Shown here: piece after piece, positions 54,647 to 64,000 of the stretch | Numbering within the stretch: position 1 is the first letter of the stretch | Layout: the number at the start of each line of letters is the position of its first letter | Assembly (NCBI RefSeq): GCF_004134865.1 | Contig: NZ_SDPO01000002.1 | Coordinates: 744,001-808,000 of the forward strand | Source of the DNA: Agromyces fucosus | Lineage (GTDB): Bacteria > Actinomycetota > Actinomycetes > Actinomycetales > Microbacteriaceae | Length of the DNA: 64,000 nt | Direction of reading: 5' to 3' | Position numbers and translations under genes: made by a program | Notes under the pieces: model-generated | Seen by the model: the letters and a program-made list of their open reading frames with translations, nothing else | Database searches by the model: none | What the model was told of the DNA's origin: nothing

Positions 54647-54665
54647 CGCCGCGACAGCCGCGGCG
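54647..54665 (-). terminator. Hairpin after MFS gene
   Basis: CGCCGCG-ACAGC-CGCGGCG, seven perfect pairs, 17 bases past the MFS stop on the minus strand. Confidence 0.4.
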
Positions 54666-54681
54666 TACGCTTGGGCTGCCG

Positions 54682-55902
54682 TCACCGGCGCCGCGCCGTG
54701 GCAAGCACCATGCCGCCGAGCACCGCGGAGATTCCGCCGCCGAGGAACGCGACCTGCACGCCGACCGAATCCACGAGCAGGCCGCCGACGGCCGCACCGA
54801 TCGTGATCGCAGTCTGGAAGGCGGCCACGATGAGTCCGCCCGCGCTCTCGAGCCGGTCGGGGGCGACGCGTGCCATCCAGGTCTGGATCATCGTCGGAAC
54901 GGCCCCGAACCCGGCACCCCACACGCTCACCACGACGACCGCAACGACCGGGTTCGCGCCCCATGCTGCGTACAGCACCATCGAGGCACCGATGGCAGCC
55001 GGTGCCGCCACGAGAAGCGTGCCCAGGCGCCGATCGGCCAGCGGGCCGGCTGCCAGGTTCCCTGCGAACGAGGCGAGCCCGAAGACCGCAAGCAGCAGCG
55101 CGAGCGTCGACGGCGTGACCGCGCCGATCGACTCGAAGGCCGGGCGCAGGTAGGTGAAGCCGGCGAAGTGGCCGCCCGCGATGAGCACGACCGAGAGGAT
55201 CCCGAGCGCGACGACCGGCCGCACCGCCGTCCGCACGAGCGTGCGGAAGCCGGGCGCCCCGGTCGGCGGCACCGACGGCAGCGTCACCATCTGCACCGTG
55301 AGTGCGACGACCCCCACCGCGGCGGCGCCGAGGAATACCGTGCGCCAGCCGACGAAGTCACCGAGGACGGCGCCCGCGGGCACCGCGGCGATAGTCGCGA
55401 GCGAGAGCCCCGTATTCACGATCGTCATCGCGCGGCCCAGCCGATCCGCCGGCACGAGCTGCGAGGTCACGGCGAGGGACATGGCCCAGAATCCCGAGAT
55501 CGCGAGGCCCAGCAGCAAACGGGAAGCCATCATGAGTCCGAATACGGGAGCGATGGCGACGAGCACGTTCGAGATGACGGCGAGCGTGGTGAGGCCCACC
55601 ATGACCGTGCGGCGGTCGACCCGCGGCAGTGCCGACACGACGAGGGGGCCGCCGACGATGCCGATGATGCTCGTGGCGGTCACGAGCTGTCCGGCGACCC
55701 CCTCGGTGATGCCGAGGTCGGCCGCGATCGGCGAGAGCAGGCTCGCGGGCAGGAACTCGCTTGCCACGAGCGTGAAGATGCCGAGGCCGAGCGAGACGAC
55801 CCCGGCCCATGCGGCCTTGCGGGGGCCCGGTGCATCCGCGTCCGGCGCCGCCTCGGCCGTTGGGAGCGGGATCGCACTGGTGCTCGCGGTATTCGTCGAC
55901 AT
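54682..55902 (-). CDS. MFS exporter (DHA1/AraJ-like)
   Basis: 406 residues with 12 predicted membrane segments. FTLVASEFLPASLLSPIAADLG and the DRRTVMVG 2-3 loop are typical of arabinose-efflux/drug-exporter DHA1 members. GAAGGAG precedes the ATG. No adjacent regulator; the nearest gene on the same strand is the reductase. Confidence 0.87.
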   Translation of the reverse strand: MSTNTASTSAIPLPTAEAAPDADAPGPRKAAWAGVVSLGLGIFTLVASEFLPASLLSPIAADLGITEGVAGQLVTATSIIGIVGGPLVVSALPRVDRRTVMVGLTTLAVISNVLVAIAPVFGLMMASRLLLGLAISGFWAMSLAVTSQLVPADRLGRAMTIVNTGLSLATIAAVPAGAVLGDFVGWRTVFLGAAAVGVVALTVQMVTLPSVPPTGAPGFRTLVRTAVRPVVALGILSVVLIAGGHFAGFTYLRPAFESIGAVTPSTLALLLAVFGLASFAGNLAAGPLADRRLGTLLVAAPAAIGASMVLYAAWGANPVVAVVVVSVWGAGFGAVPTMIQTWMARVAPDRLESAGGLIVAAFQTAITIGAAVGGLLVDSVGVQVAFLGGGISAVLGGMVLATARRR

Positions 55903-55994
55903 GTCGCTCCTTCAGGTGGATCTCCACCCTCTCGGAACGACCGCGCCGGCGCCCGACCGTTCGTCGGCGGTACCCGACGGATCGTCCAATTGCG

Positions 55995-56089
55995 GCGTCG
56001 CAGCACGGCGGCGAAACCGCGGTCGCCGGCGCCCGGCGTCAGGCTCGCGAGCGCTTGGTCTCCGAGCCGTTGCTGCTCGCGGGCTGAGG
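55995..56089 (+). pseudogene. Duplicated 3' fragment of ROK paralogue 2
   Basis: 95 bases match 52436-52530 with six mismatches; the last 53 bases are identical, including the ROK stop codon. No start or other ROK sequence is nearby, so it is a remnant. The opposing glycosyltransferase gene reads through it in antisense. Confidence 0.8.
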
Positions 56090-56818
56090 CAGTCCGCGGC
56101 CGAGCCGACTGCGGATACCCCAGCCGGTGACGCGCATCATCGCCTCGATCACGATGCCGGCGCTCATCTTCGACCGCCCGCGCTCGCGCTCGACGAAGGT
56201 GACAGGAACCTCGACCACGACGAGCCCGGCCTCGCGCGCGTGCCAGAGCATGTCGACCTGGAACCCGTAGCCGCGCGTGTGCACGTCGTCGAGCCGGATA
56301 CGCCGCAGCGCGTCGGCCCGGAACGCCCGATACCCCGCCGTGGCATCCCTCGTCGGGAGGCGAAGCACCCAGCGCGCGTAGGCGCTGCCGCCCCGCGAGA
56401 GCCACTGGCGGCGGCGCGGCCAGTTCTCGATCGAGCCGCCGTCGATCCAGCGCGAGCCGATCACGAGGTCGACCGGGGGCTCGGTGGCGAGCGCGTCGAG
56501 CAACCGCGTGAGCTGCTCCGGCTGGTGCGATCCGTCGGCGTCCATCTGCACGATGGGGTCGAACCCCTCGGCGAGCGCCCAGGCGAAGGCGTCGAGGTAG
56601 GCCGCCCCGAGGCCGTTCTTCTCGGTGCGGTGCAGCACGTGCACCGAGGCATCCGCCGCCGCCAGCTCGTCGGCGATCACGCCGGTGCCGTCGGGCGAGG
56701 AGTCGTCGACCACGAGCACGGATGCCGCGGGCACGGCGGTGCGCACACGGGAGACGATCGCAGCGATGTTCTCGCGCTCGTTGTAGGTGGGAATCACCAC
56801 CAGGGCTCGGGTCATCAC
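56039..56818 (-). CDS. Polyprenol-phosphate mannosyltransferase (DPM1-like)
   Basis: 259-residue GT2 enzyme that moves mannose from GDP-mannose to polyprenol phosphate for cell-wall glycan synthesis. VIPTYNERENIAAI, VVDDSSPDG and DADGSHQP (DxD) are present, with a C-terminal RERGRSKMSAGIV. Lacks the membrane anchor found in some fusion forms. Its final 15 residues are encoded by the antisense of a duplicated ROK fragment, which may have replaced the original tail. Confidence 0.87.
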   Translation of the reverse strand: MMTRALVVIPTYNERENIAAIVSRVRTAVPAASVLVVDDSSPDGTGVIADELAAADASVHVLHRTEKNGLGAAYLDAFAWALAEGFDPIVQMDADGSHQPEQLTRLLDALATEPPVDLVIGSRWIDGGSIENWPRRRQWLSRGGSAYARWVLRLPTRDATAGYRAFRADALRRIRLDDVHTRGYGFQVDMLWHAREAGLVVVEVPVTFVERERGRSKMSAGIVIEAMMRVTGWGIRSRLGRGLPQPASSNGSETKRSRA

Positions 56819-56888
56819 TCGAATCGTAGTCGCCCGCGGGCATGCCCCGCGTCAGCGGGTCGGCCGCCGGTGGCCGGGCCCGCCTGGA

Positions 56889-58412
56889 TCAGCGCACGCC
56901 CGCCATGAGCTTCAGGACCCCGCGGCTGCCGACGGCGAGCGCAGCGCCGAGCGCGATCGCGATGCCGCCGAGCACGCCGAAGTAGACCACCTCGTTGTCG
57001 GCCGAGTAGAAGGTCGCGAGCTGGCCCGAGATCGCCGTGCCGAGCGCGACCGACAGGAAGAACAGCGCCACCATCTGCGTGTGGAACACCTTCGGAGCCA
57101 GCTTCGTCGTCACCGAGAGGCCGACCGGCGACAGCAGGAGCTCGGCCACGGTGAACACGAACAGGATGCCGATGATCGCAAGCAGCGGGGTCGAGTTCGC
57201 CGCGCCGCCGGCGAACGGGATGAAGAGCAGGAACGCCACACCCATGATCGCCGTGCCGAGCGCGAACTTGATCGGCGTCGACGGCTGGCGGTCGCCGAGC
57301 TTCGTCCAGATGGCCGCGAAGACACCCGACAGGATGATGATGAAGATCGGGTTGATCGACTGCACCCACGAGACGGGCATCTCCCAGCCGAAGAGATCGC
57401 GGTTCAGCTGCTTGTCGGAGTAGATCGTGAGCACCGTGAACTGCTGCTGGTACAGCGACCAGAAGGCGACGCTCGCGACGAACAGCGGGATGAAGCCGAA
57501 CACCCGGCTGCGCTCGACGGTCGTGATGCGCTTGCTCGACAGGATCACCGCGAAGTACCCCACCGCGGCCACGATCACGGAACCGATGACCCAGGTGACG
57601 AGGTTCGTCGCGGTGATGAGGCCCGTGACGACGAGCACCACGACGGCGACGACCGCAGCGACGGCGATGCCGATGACGAGGCCGATGCGGTCACGTGGGA
57701 GAGGGTTCGGGACGACGGATGCCTCGGCCGGCAGGCGCTTGCGCCCGAACGAGTACTGGGTGAGCCCGATCGCCATGCCGACCGCGGCGAGCGCGAAGCC
57801 CCAGTGGAAGCCGAGCGTCGACGCGAGGAGGCCCGTGAGGATCGGGCCGAAGAACGCACCGAGGTTGATGCCGAGGTAGAAGATCGAGAACCCGGCGTCG
57901 CGGCGCGGGTCGTGCTCGGAGTAGAGCGTGCCGACGACGCTCGTGGCGTTCGCCTTGAGGCCGCCGGAGCCGAAGGCGACGAGGACCAGGCCGACGCCGA
58001 CGCCGACGAACCCCGGCAGGAGCGCGAGCGCGATGTGACCGGCCATGATGACGATGGCGCTGTAGAAGAGCACCTTCTCGCTGCCGAGCACGCGATCGGC
58101 GAGCCATGCCCCGAGGATGGTCGAGAGGTAGACCCCGCCGCCGTAGGCGCCGACGATGCCGGCCGCCGCCGTCTCCTCCATGCCGAGGCCGCCCTCGGCG
58201 ACCGAGTAGTACAGGTAGATCAGCAGGATCCCCTGCATGCCGTAGAAGCTGAACCGCTCCCACATCTCGACGCCGAAGATGTTCGCGAGCGATCTCGGCT
58301 GCCCGAAGAAGCCGTGGTCGCCCCGAGTGTCGCGTGACGAGTCGCCTTCGCCGGTTCCCCTCGGCTCGGGCGGCCCGTACTCCCCCGGGGCAGGTTCTGT
58401 GACGCTGCCCAT
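56889..58412 (-). CDS. POT/PTR family oligopeptide transporter
   Basis: 507 residues, about 12-14 membrane segments. The ERFSFYGMQGI motif (ExxER-like) and FYLGINLGAFFGP PTR2 signature identify proton-coupled di/tripeptide symporters. First 25 residues are hydrophilic. Followed by a mannosyltransferase gene 70 bases on. Confidence 0.9.
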   Translation of the reverse strand: MGSVTEPAPGEYGPPEPRGTGEGDSSRDTRGDHGFFGQPRSLANIFGVEMWERFSFYGMQGILLIYLYYSVAEGGLGMEETAAAGIVGAYGGGVYLSTILGAWLADRVLGSEKVLFYSAIVIMAGHIALALLPGFVGVGVGLVLVAFGSGGLKANATSVVGTLYSEHDPRRDAGFSIFYLGINLGAFFGPILTGLLASTLGFHWGFALAAVGMAIGLTQYSFGRKRLPAEASVVPNPLPRDRIGLVIGIAVAAVVAVVVLVVTGLITATNLVTWVIGSVIVAAVGYFAVILSSKRITTVERSRVFGFIPLFVASVAFWSLYQQQFTVLTIYSDKQLNRDLFGWEMPVSWVQSINPIFIIILSGVFAAIWTKLGDRQPSTPIKFALGTAIMGVAFLLFIPFAGGAANSTPLLAIIGILFVFTVAELLLSPVGLSVTTKLAPKVFHTQMVALFFLSVALGTAISGQLATFYSADNEVVYFGVLGGIAIALGAALAVGSRGVLKLMAGVR

Positions 58413-58422
58413 GCCGGTCAGA

Positions 58423-58938
58423 CTACTCCTCGGTGCTTCCGGGCAGCACTGCGAGCTTCGACTTCGCGTAGTGCCTGCGGGCCTTCGCCCGGTTGCCGCA
58501 CGTCTCCATCGAGTGCCACTTGCGGGCGTTCGCACGGCTCTCATCGATGAGGAAATGCTGGCAGTCGTGTGCTGCGCACGGCCGGATGCGCGAGCCCTGC
58601 TCGCCCTGCAGCGTCGCCCACTCGCCCACGGCCCTCGCCCCGATGGCCCGTTCGGGGTCGATCTCGTCGATCCACTCGAGCCCGCTGGCGCCGACGCGGG
58701 CGCGCTTGCGCATCGCGTCGGCCCACGGCTCGAGCGCCGAGGCATCCGCTTCACCTCTGAGGAAGGGCACGAGCGCGGCGCGCGCCGCCCGGGCGTCGGC
58801 GACCTCGGCCGGCGAGCCGAGCGCCCCGTGCACGCGAAGCCAAGCGGCGGCGGCTGCGTCCTCGCCGAGTTCGTCGTGCACCTGCTCGCCGATCACGAGC
58901 CGCGAGTTCACGAGGTCGAGCAAGAGGGAGGCGGACAT
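58423..58938 (-). CDS. CGNR zinc-finger regulator
   Basis: 171 residues. N-terminal ABATE-type region (LLLDLVNSR) and C-terminal CGNR zinc finger: CAAHDC...METCGNRAKARRHY. Such proteins bind DNA and are often stress or antibiotic regulators. Divergent from the alpha/beta hydrolase; two TTATAACCA direct repeats lie between. Its stop is 10 bases from the POT start, so the two may be co-transcribed. Confidence 0.85.
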   Translation of the reverse strand: MSASLLLDLVNSRLVIGEQVHDELGEDAAAAAWLRVHGALGSPAEVADARAARAALVPFLRGEADASALEPWADAMRKRARVGASGLEWIDEIDPERAIGARAVGEWATLQGEQGSRIRPCAAHDCQHFLIDESRANARKWHSMETCGNRAKARRHYAKSKLAVLPGSTEE

Positions 58939-58962
58939 CGGGTCTCGATTCTGAACAGAAGA

Positions 58963-59904
<942 letters not shown>

Positions 59905-59914
59905 GGCGGCCGAA

Positions 59915-59958
59915 CCCGCACGGGGGTTCCGGGGGCATGCCCGGAACCCCCGTGCGGG
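59915..59958 (+). terminator. Perfect 19-base-pair terminator
   Basis: Arm CCCGCACGGGGGTTCCGGG and its exact complement with a six-base loop, 10 bases after the hydrolase stop. Confidence 0.75.
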
Positions 59959-60123
59959 CGCGCCAACGGCTTTGCTCGGACCCGTCGCCACAGCGTCGGC
60001 GCCGGTCAGGATGCCGCGAGCGTCGTTCGCCGTGTCCCGTCTCGTGTCACCGACCCGAAACACGTCGCTGACCGCGGCGAAACCCGCGACGAATACGCTT
60101 CCGGCATCCGAGGAGGCAGAGAC

Positions 60124-61599
60124 ATGAGCTCACTGAGCGACGCGATCACGAGGGGACTGCCCGATGCGAGCCTCGGGTCGGTGTCGCCACTGCACGGACT
60201 CCGGCGCGGGTCGGTGCGCACCATCGACTTGGTGGCGCAGTCCGTCGCCGCCGTTGCCCCAGCCGGTGGCCTCCTCATCCTGACGGGCGGCCTCATCACC
60301 CGCACGGGTTCGTTCGCCTTCGCGACCCTGTTGCTGACCGCGGCAGCCGTGATCCTCGTGGCGTTGGCCACCTCGATCTTCGCGCGCCGCATCTCGGCCG
60401 CCGGCGGTATCTACACCTTCGTCACCAAGGGCATCGGCCCGACCGCGGGGATCGTCACCGGCGTCGCCCTCCTGCTCGGTTACGGGGGCGTCTCGATCGA
60501 CACCCTCCGCAGTGCGGTCCACCGTCTCGACGCGGCATTCGGCGGCACCGAACGATGGGCAGCTGGAGGGCTGGTGCCCACCCTGCTCACCGTCGGCATC
60601 GGTGCGGCGATCACGGCGGTCATCGCCCTCGGCCCGAAGATGTCGACACGGGTCATGCTGGTCGTCGAGGCGGTCGCGGTCACGGCCCTCGTCGCACTCT
60701 CGATCACGGTGTTCGCCGCTTCGGGGTGGAATCTCTCGGGCATCCTGCCCGACATCGACGCCGCACCGTCGCTCCCCTCCTTCGCCGAGGGCATCGGGTT
60801 CGCGTTGATCTGCTTCGTCGGCTTCGAGAGCGGTGCAGCGCTCGGCCCCGAGAGCCGTCGACCGCTCGCGAGCGTGCCGCGGGCGCTCGTCTGGACCGTC
60901 GCCGCCGTCGCCGCGGTGTACCTGTTCGGGATGATGGCCCAACTCTCCGCGGTGGCCGACGGCGGGTCGGCACGGCTGCTCACGGATGCCGACCTCGCCG
61001 CGAGCCCGTGGTTGGACCCTCTGATCCATGCGGTCGTGGCCGCCTCCTGGATCGCGTGCACCCTCGCGTTCACCAACGCGCTCGTGCGCCTCGTGTTCAC
61101 GATGGCCCGCGAAGGCGTGCTACCGAGGGCGCTCGGTCGCACGTCGATCCGGTACGCGACACCGCACGTGGCCGCCGTCGTCGTCGGCGCCTCGCTCATC
61201 GTCGGCACGCTGCTCCTGGCCGGGGCGGGGCGGACCTCGCTCTACCGCGACGTCGTGCACCTGGCCGCGAGCATGGCGTTCATCATCGCCTACCTCGCGG
61301 TCTGCGCGGCGGCGACCCCCTACCTCGTTCGCATCGAGGAGTTCAGCCTCCGCGAGGCGTGGCCCGCACTCCTCGGCACCCTGGTGCTCGCAGGCGTCGC
61401 GGTCACCGAGACACTCGCCGAAGCCGGCGACGACCCGACAGCGCTCGCCGTCCTCGTGGCGATCATCGCGGTCACGACGGTCGCCCATCTGCTGCGGGTC
61501 CGTTCCGGCTCCGGCCTCGCGAGGCGAGTCGGTGCCTACGACACGCCAGTGGCGTCCGACGCCATCTCGTTCCCGGGCGCTCCACCCACTCGCTCATGA
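60124..61599 (+). CDS. APC-family amino acid/amine permease
   Basis: 491 residues, about 12 membrane segments. RRISAAGGIYTFVTKGIGPTAG is the APC helix-1/2 consensus region, and CFVGFESGAALGPESRRP the helix-6 region. Its stop overlaps the IclR start (ATGA), so both are in one transcript and the permease substrate may be the regulator's effector. Confidence 0.87.
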   Translation: MSSLSDAITRGLPDASLGSVSPLHGLRRGSVRTIDLVAQSVAAVAPAGGLLILTGGLITRTGSFAFATLLLTAAAVILVALATSIFARRISAAGGIYTFVTKGIGPTAGIVTGVALLLGYGGVSIDTLRSAVHRLDAAFGGTERWAAGGLVPTLLTVGIGAAITAVIALGPKMSTRVMLVVEAVAVTALVALSITVFAASGWNLSGILPDIDAAPSLPSFAEGIGFALICFVGFESGAALGPESRRPLASVPRALVWTVAAVAAVYLFGMMAQLSAVADGGSARLLTDADLAASPWLDPLIHAVVAASWIACTLAFTNALVRLVFTMAREGVLPRALGRTSIRYATPHVAAVVVGASLIVGTLLLAGAGRTSLYRDVVHLAASMAFIIAYLAVCAAATPYLVRIEEFSLREAWPALLGTLVLAGVAVTETLAEAGDDPTALAVLVAIIAVTTVAHLLRVRSGSGLARRVGAYDTPVASDAISFPGAPPTRS

Positions 61600-62357
61600 G
61601 CGGCCCGTCGGGCGCCGGTGGTGTCGCCCTCGCCCTCGCGGTGCTCGAAGAGGTCGCGCGCGGCGGCCCCACGCTCTCCGCGAACCGCATCGCCCAGTTG
61701 CTCGGGATGCCGCGTGCCAGCGCCTACCGTCTGATCAACTCGCTCACGAGCGAGGAGTATCTGCTGCGGCATCCGAGTCTCGACGGCTTCGTGCTCGGCG
61801 TGCGAGTGGTCGAGCTCGCGCACCTGATCGCGCCGCGCCGCGCCGACCCGGTGCCCGATCTCATCGCCGGCCTCCGCAGGCGAACCGGCGAGGCGGTGCA
61901 TTTCGTACGGTACACAGGCGGGCGGGTTCTGGTCGTCGACGAGGACCCCGACCTCCCCCTTCTCTCGATCGACCGAACGCGCCGCCAGCTCGGAGCGACG
62001 GCGGTCGGACGGCTGCTCATCGCCGAGTATCCGCCCCTCGAGGCGACCACCGATCCTGGAGCGGCGAAGGCAGTAGCGGTATCTGCGCATGCAGCGGGCA
62101 TCTCGATCGAGGAGCGTCGGCGCATCGCCGTCGACGTGTCCCGGCTGGGCTATGCGAACTGCATCGAGCCGGGCCCCGACGCCCGCGTATGCATCGCTGT
62201 GCCGGTGCGCTCGCCCGAGGGAGACCTCGCAGCGGCCGTCGCGCTGACGGTCCCGGGCGTGGATCTCGCGGCCGCCGTCCGCCATCTCGGCGCGGTGACC
62301 GCCGCGGTCGAGGAACTCGCGCACGCGTCCTATTCGATGGGTTCGGCGACGGCCTGA
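61596..62357 (+). CDS. IclR family transcriptional regulator 2
   Basis: 253 residues: N-terminal winged helix (LSANRIAQLLGMPRASAYRLIN), effector domain with GATAVGRLLI. ATG overlaps the APC permease stop. Convergent with signal peptidase I, 40 bases apart. Confidence 0.85.
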   Translation: MSGPSGAGGVALALAVLEEVARGGPTLSANRIAQLLGMPRASAYRLINSLTSEEYLLRHPSLDGFVLGVRVVELAHLIAPRRADPVPDLIAGLRRRTGEAVHFVRYTGGRVLVVDEDPDLPLLSIDRTRRQLGATAVGRLLIAEYPPLEATTDPGAAKAVAVSAHAAGISIEERRRIAVDVSRLGYANCIEPGPDARVCIAVPVRSPEGDLAAAVALTVPGVDLAAAVRHLGAVTAAVEELAHASYSMGSATA

Positions 62358-62397
62358 GCGAACAAGCGGATGCCGCGGGCGGACACGTGCGCCGGGC

Positions 62398-62931
62398 TCA
62401 ACCGCCGAGCGGGACCACGAACTGCAGCGTGCCGATCAGGGAAGTGATCGGAACCGACCCGAGGTACCGGGAGTCGATCGACGCGGCCCGTGCATCACCG
62501 AGCACGAAGACCGAGCCTGCCGGCACGGTCCTGTCGAACGCGAGCACGCTTGCGAGCTCGTCGCCCGCCTCTCGGTAGTCCTCGGCGAGCGGTTCGCCGT
62601 CGACCGTCAGCGCGCCGCCCGCCGTGCAGCAGGCGACTCGTTCACCCGGCAGCCCGATCACGCGTTTCACGAAGGTCGAGGGCGTGTCCTCGCGGCCGAG
62701 CAGCCCGGCGACACGCTCGCCCCAGCCGCCGGGATCCGTGAAGACGACGACGTCGCCCCGCCCCGGTCCCCCGCCACGATGGCGTGCGGCGACCAGGACG
62801 TCCCCGACCTCGATCGTGGGCGACATGGAGTCCGAGTCCGCCCGGAACACTGTCTCCGTGGTCAGCGCCGATGCGGCACAGACGGCGAGCGTGACGACCA
62901 CGATCCAGGCGACGGCGCGGCGGCGGCTCAC
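62398..62931 (-). CDS. Signal peptidase I (S26)
   Basis: 177 residues. One N-terminal membrane segment, catalytic Ser35 in SDSMSPTIEVGD, Lys89 in VKRVIGLPGE, and GDARAASIDSRYLG (usually GDNxxxSxDSR). Removes signal peptides on the outer membrane face. GTG start overlaps the DUF305 stop (GTGA). Confidence 0.88.
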   Translation of the reverse strand: MSRRRAVAWIVVVTLAVCAASALTTETVFRADSDSMSPTIEVGDVLVAARHRGGGPGRGDVVVFTDPGGWGERVAGLLGREDTPSTFVKRVIGLPGERVACCTAGGALTVDGEPLAEDYREAGDELASVLAFDRTVPAGSVFVLGDARAASIDSRYLGSVPITSLIGTLQFVVPLGG

Positions 62932-63590
62932 AGCTCGGCCCGTCGCAGGATCATCGCCTCGATCTCGCGTTCCTGCTCGGCCGCGATGTGCTTGGCGAGC
63001 GAGCGGATGTAGCTGTTGGAGCCCTCGGCGATCGCCTCGTCGGCCATCGTGAGCGCGCCCCGGTGGTGGGCGATCATCAGGTCGAGGAAACGCGCCTCGG
63101 CCTGCCCGCCCGAGAGCGCGTCGAACGCCGCGACCTGCTCGGGCGTCGCCATACCGGACATGATGCCGCCGCTGTGGTTCATGACGCCGACCCCGTGCCA
63201 GGCCTCGGTCCAGGCCCGCATCGCCGCGATCTCGTTCGTCTGGTCCGTCTCGATGAAGGCCGCGAGCGAGCGCGAGAACTCATCGATGCCCGGTGTCGCC
63301 GCGAGGATCCGCGACAGCTCGATCGCCTGCTCGTGATGCGGGATCATCATCATCGCGAACGTCATGTCCGCGTCGTTCGGCGGATCCTCCACACCCACGG
63401 TCGCCTCAGCCGGCACGGCGGCGATCGCTTCGTCACGTTGGGATGCCGCGATCACGGTGCGGCCCGGTGCGGCGTCGACGAGCTCGGCGGCCCTGGCTGC
63501 ATCGGATGCCGCGAGCCACGGGCCGACGGCGGATGCGCCGGCGACGAGGATCACGACGAGGGCGACGGTCGTGGCGATGGGACGCCGCAT
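62928..63590 (-). CDS. DUF305 exported protein
   Basis: 220 residues with an N-terminal membrane/signal segment and two copies of the HH motif: MMIPHHEQAIEL and MIAHHRGAL. The His/Met-rich face resembles copper-binding or ferritin-like helices. Translation-coupled to signal peptidase I. Function uncharacterised. Confidence 0.83.
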   Translation of the reverse strand: MRRPIATTVALVVILVAGASAVGPWLAASDAARAAELVDAAPGRTVIAASQRDEAIAAVPAEATVGVEDPPNDADMTFAMMMIPHHEQAIELSRILAATPGIDEFSRSLAAFIETDQTNEIAAMRAWTEAWHGVGVMNHSGGIMSGMATPEQVAAFDALSGGQAEARFLDLMIAHHRGALTMADEAIAEGSNSYIRSLAKHIAAEQEREIEAMILRRAEL

Positions 63591-63612
63591 GGTGCTCCTT
63601 CGGTGGATCGGA

Positions 63613-63644
63613 GGCGGCGGTTCGGCCGATGCCGGACCGCCGCC
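63613..63644 (-). terminator. Terminator between surface protein and DUF305 gene
   Basis: GGCGGCGGTTCGGC and a near-perfect complement (one mismatch) around CGAT, eight bases past the stop of the LAxTG protein. Confidence 0.55.
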
Positions 63645-63651
63645 AGCTGGA

Positions 63652-64000
63652 TCAGGCCGACGTGATCGCCGACCGGCGGCGTCGCCGAAGCAGCAGCAGC
63701 AGGCCGCCGGCCGCGAGTAGCACGACCGCAGCCGATGCCGCGGCGATCGGGAGCGCCGTGCCGGTGAACGCGAGCATGCCGGCGCCCGAGCCGCCGCCGG
63801 CCGCCGCGGCGCCCGTCGGCGCGGACGCGACCGTGACGGCGACCTCCGCGGTCAGACCCGACTCGGCTCCGGTCACGACGATCGTGTGCTCACCGGCGGC
63901 GGCCGCCGCGGGCAGCTCGAGCGTCCCGGCGATCACGCCTTCCGCGTCGGCGGTGAGGGTTCCCACCGTGATCGGCTCGGAGTGCAGCACGACCTCGACG
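63652..64000 (-). CDS. Sortase-anchored surface protein, C-terminal end
   Basis: The frame is open to the window edge, so the 5' part is missing. A beta-sandwich (Ig-like) repeat ends in a glycine/alanine linker, then LAFTG, a hydrophobic span of about 20 residues and RRRRR tail. LAxTG is the class-E sortase motif typical of actinobacteria. Covalently attached to peptidoglycan. Confidence 0.82.
   Translation of the reverse strand, partial: VEVVLHSEPITVGTLTADAEGVIAGTLELPAAAAAGEHTIVVTGAESGLTAEVAVTVASAPTGAAAAGGGSGAGMLAFTGTALPIAAASAAVVLLAAGGLLLLLRRRRRSAITSA

Overview
This window is about 70% G+C, densely packed and bacterial. Its signal peptides, regulator families, LAxTG surface anchor, GTG/TTG starts and general gene content point to an actinobacterium, most likely the Microbacteriaceae (an Agromyces-like genome is my best guess; this is inference). 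I found no rRNA, tRNA, CRISPR array, insertion sequence or prophage. No gene-free stretch exceeds 300 bases; the longest is 22403-22695, which holds a large palindrome.

Left part (3-8760): nine genes form one tight same-strand chain in which almost every stop overlaps the next start. They encode a polyprenyl diphosphate synthase, an inositol-3-phosphate-synthase-like cyclase, a UbiA prenyltransferase (EboC type), a TIM-barrel isomerase, EboA, EboB (TatD type), EboE, EboF (phosphodiesterase type) and IPP isomerase. This looks like a self-contained route to a prenylated cyclitol-type or related metabolite, built on an ebo cluster. It is the most interesting system here because the product is not obvious and the usual EboD (dehydroquinate-synthase-like) is replaced by a different sugar-phosphate cyclase.

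8873-20181: a secreted HEAGH metalloprotease, an orphan DNA methyltransferase, a small membrane protein, lipoate-protein ligase, a histidine phosphatase, an alpha/beta hydrolase, and a large secreted GH31 glycosidase followed by a small secreted beta-rich protein. 20397-28470: a MarR regulator with an MFS exporter (probable leaderless transcript), a Tat-exported beta-propeller protein that shares its C-terminal domain with the GH31 enzyme, glutamate dehydrogenase, a D-2-hydroxyacid dehydrogenase and a serine hydrolase.

28482-41803: a membrane alpha/beta hydrolase, an aldo/keto reductase, divergent IclR and PfpI/DJ-1 genes around a perfect palindrome, a NYN-LOTUS protein, a zinc alcohol dehydrogenase, an LldR-like regulator with two perfect operators ahead of an L-lactate dehydrogenase, small hypothetical genes, a PQ-loop protein, a SulP transporter and an EEP-family enzyme.

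41926-53461: a carbohydrate region with two related modules. The first is GH3 beta-glucosidase, PAP2 phosphatase and MFS sugar transporter on the minus strand, divergent from TetR and ROK. The second is a paralogous MFS transporter, carboxylesterase and ROK, followed by AraC. Both upstream regions share the word TTCAACCG, suggesting common control. 53468-64000: a saccharopine-dehydrogenase-like reductase, an MFS exporter, a duplicated fragment of the ROK 3' end fused to a dolichol-phosphate-mannose-synthase-like gene, a POT peptide transporter, a CGNR regulator divergent from an alpha/beta hydrolase, an APC permease with IclR, and a surface/secretion group (signal peptidase I, DUF305 protein, LAxTG-anchored protein cut by the window edge).

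A window-wide feature is the frequent word GCATCCG/CGGATGC, which appears in all reading frames and between genes and often forces codons otherwise uncommon here.
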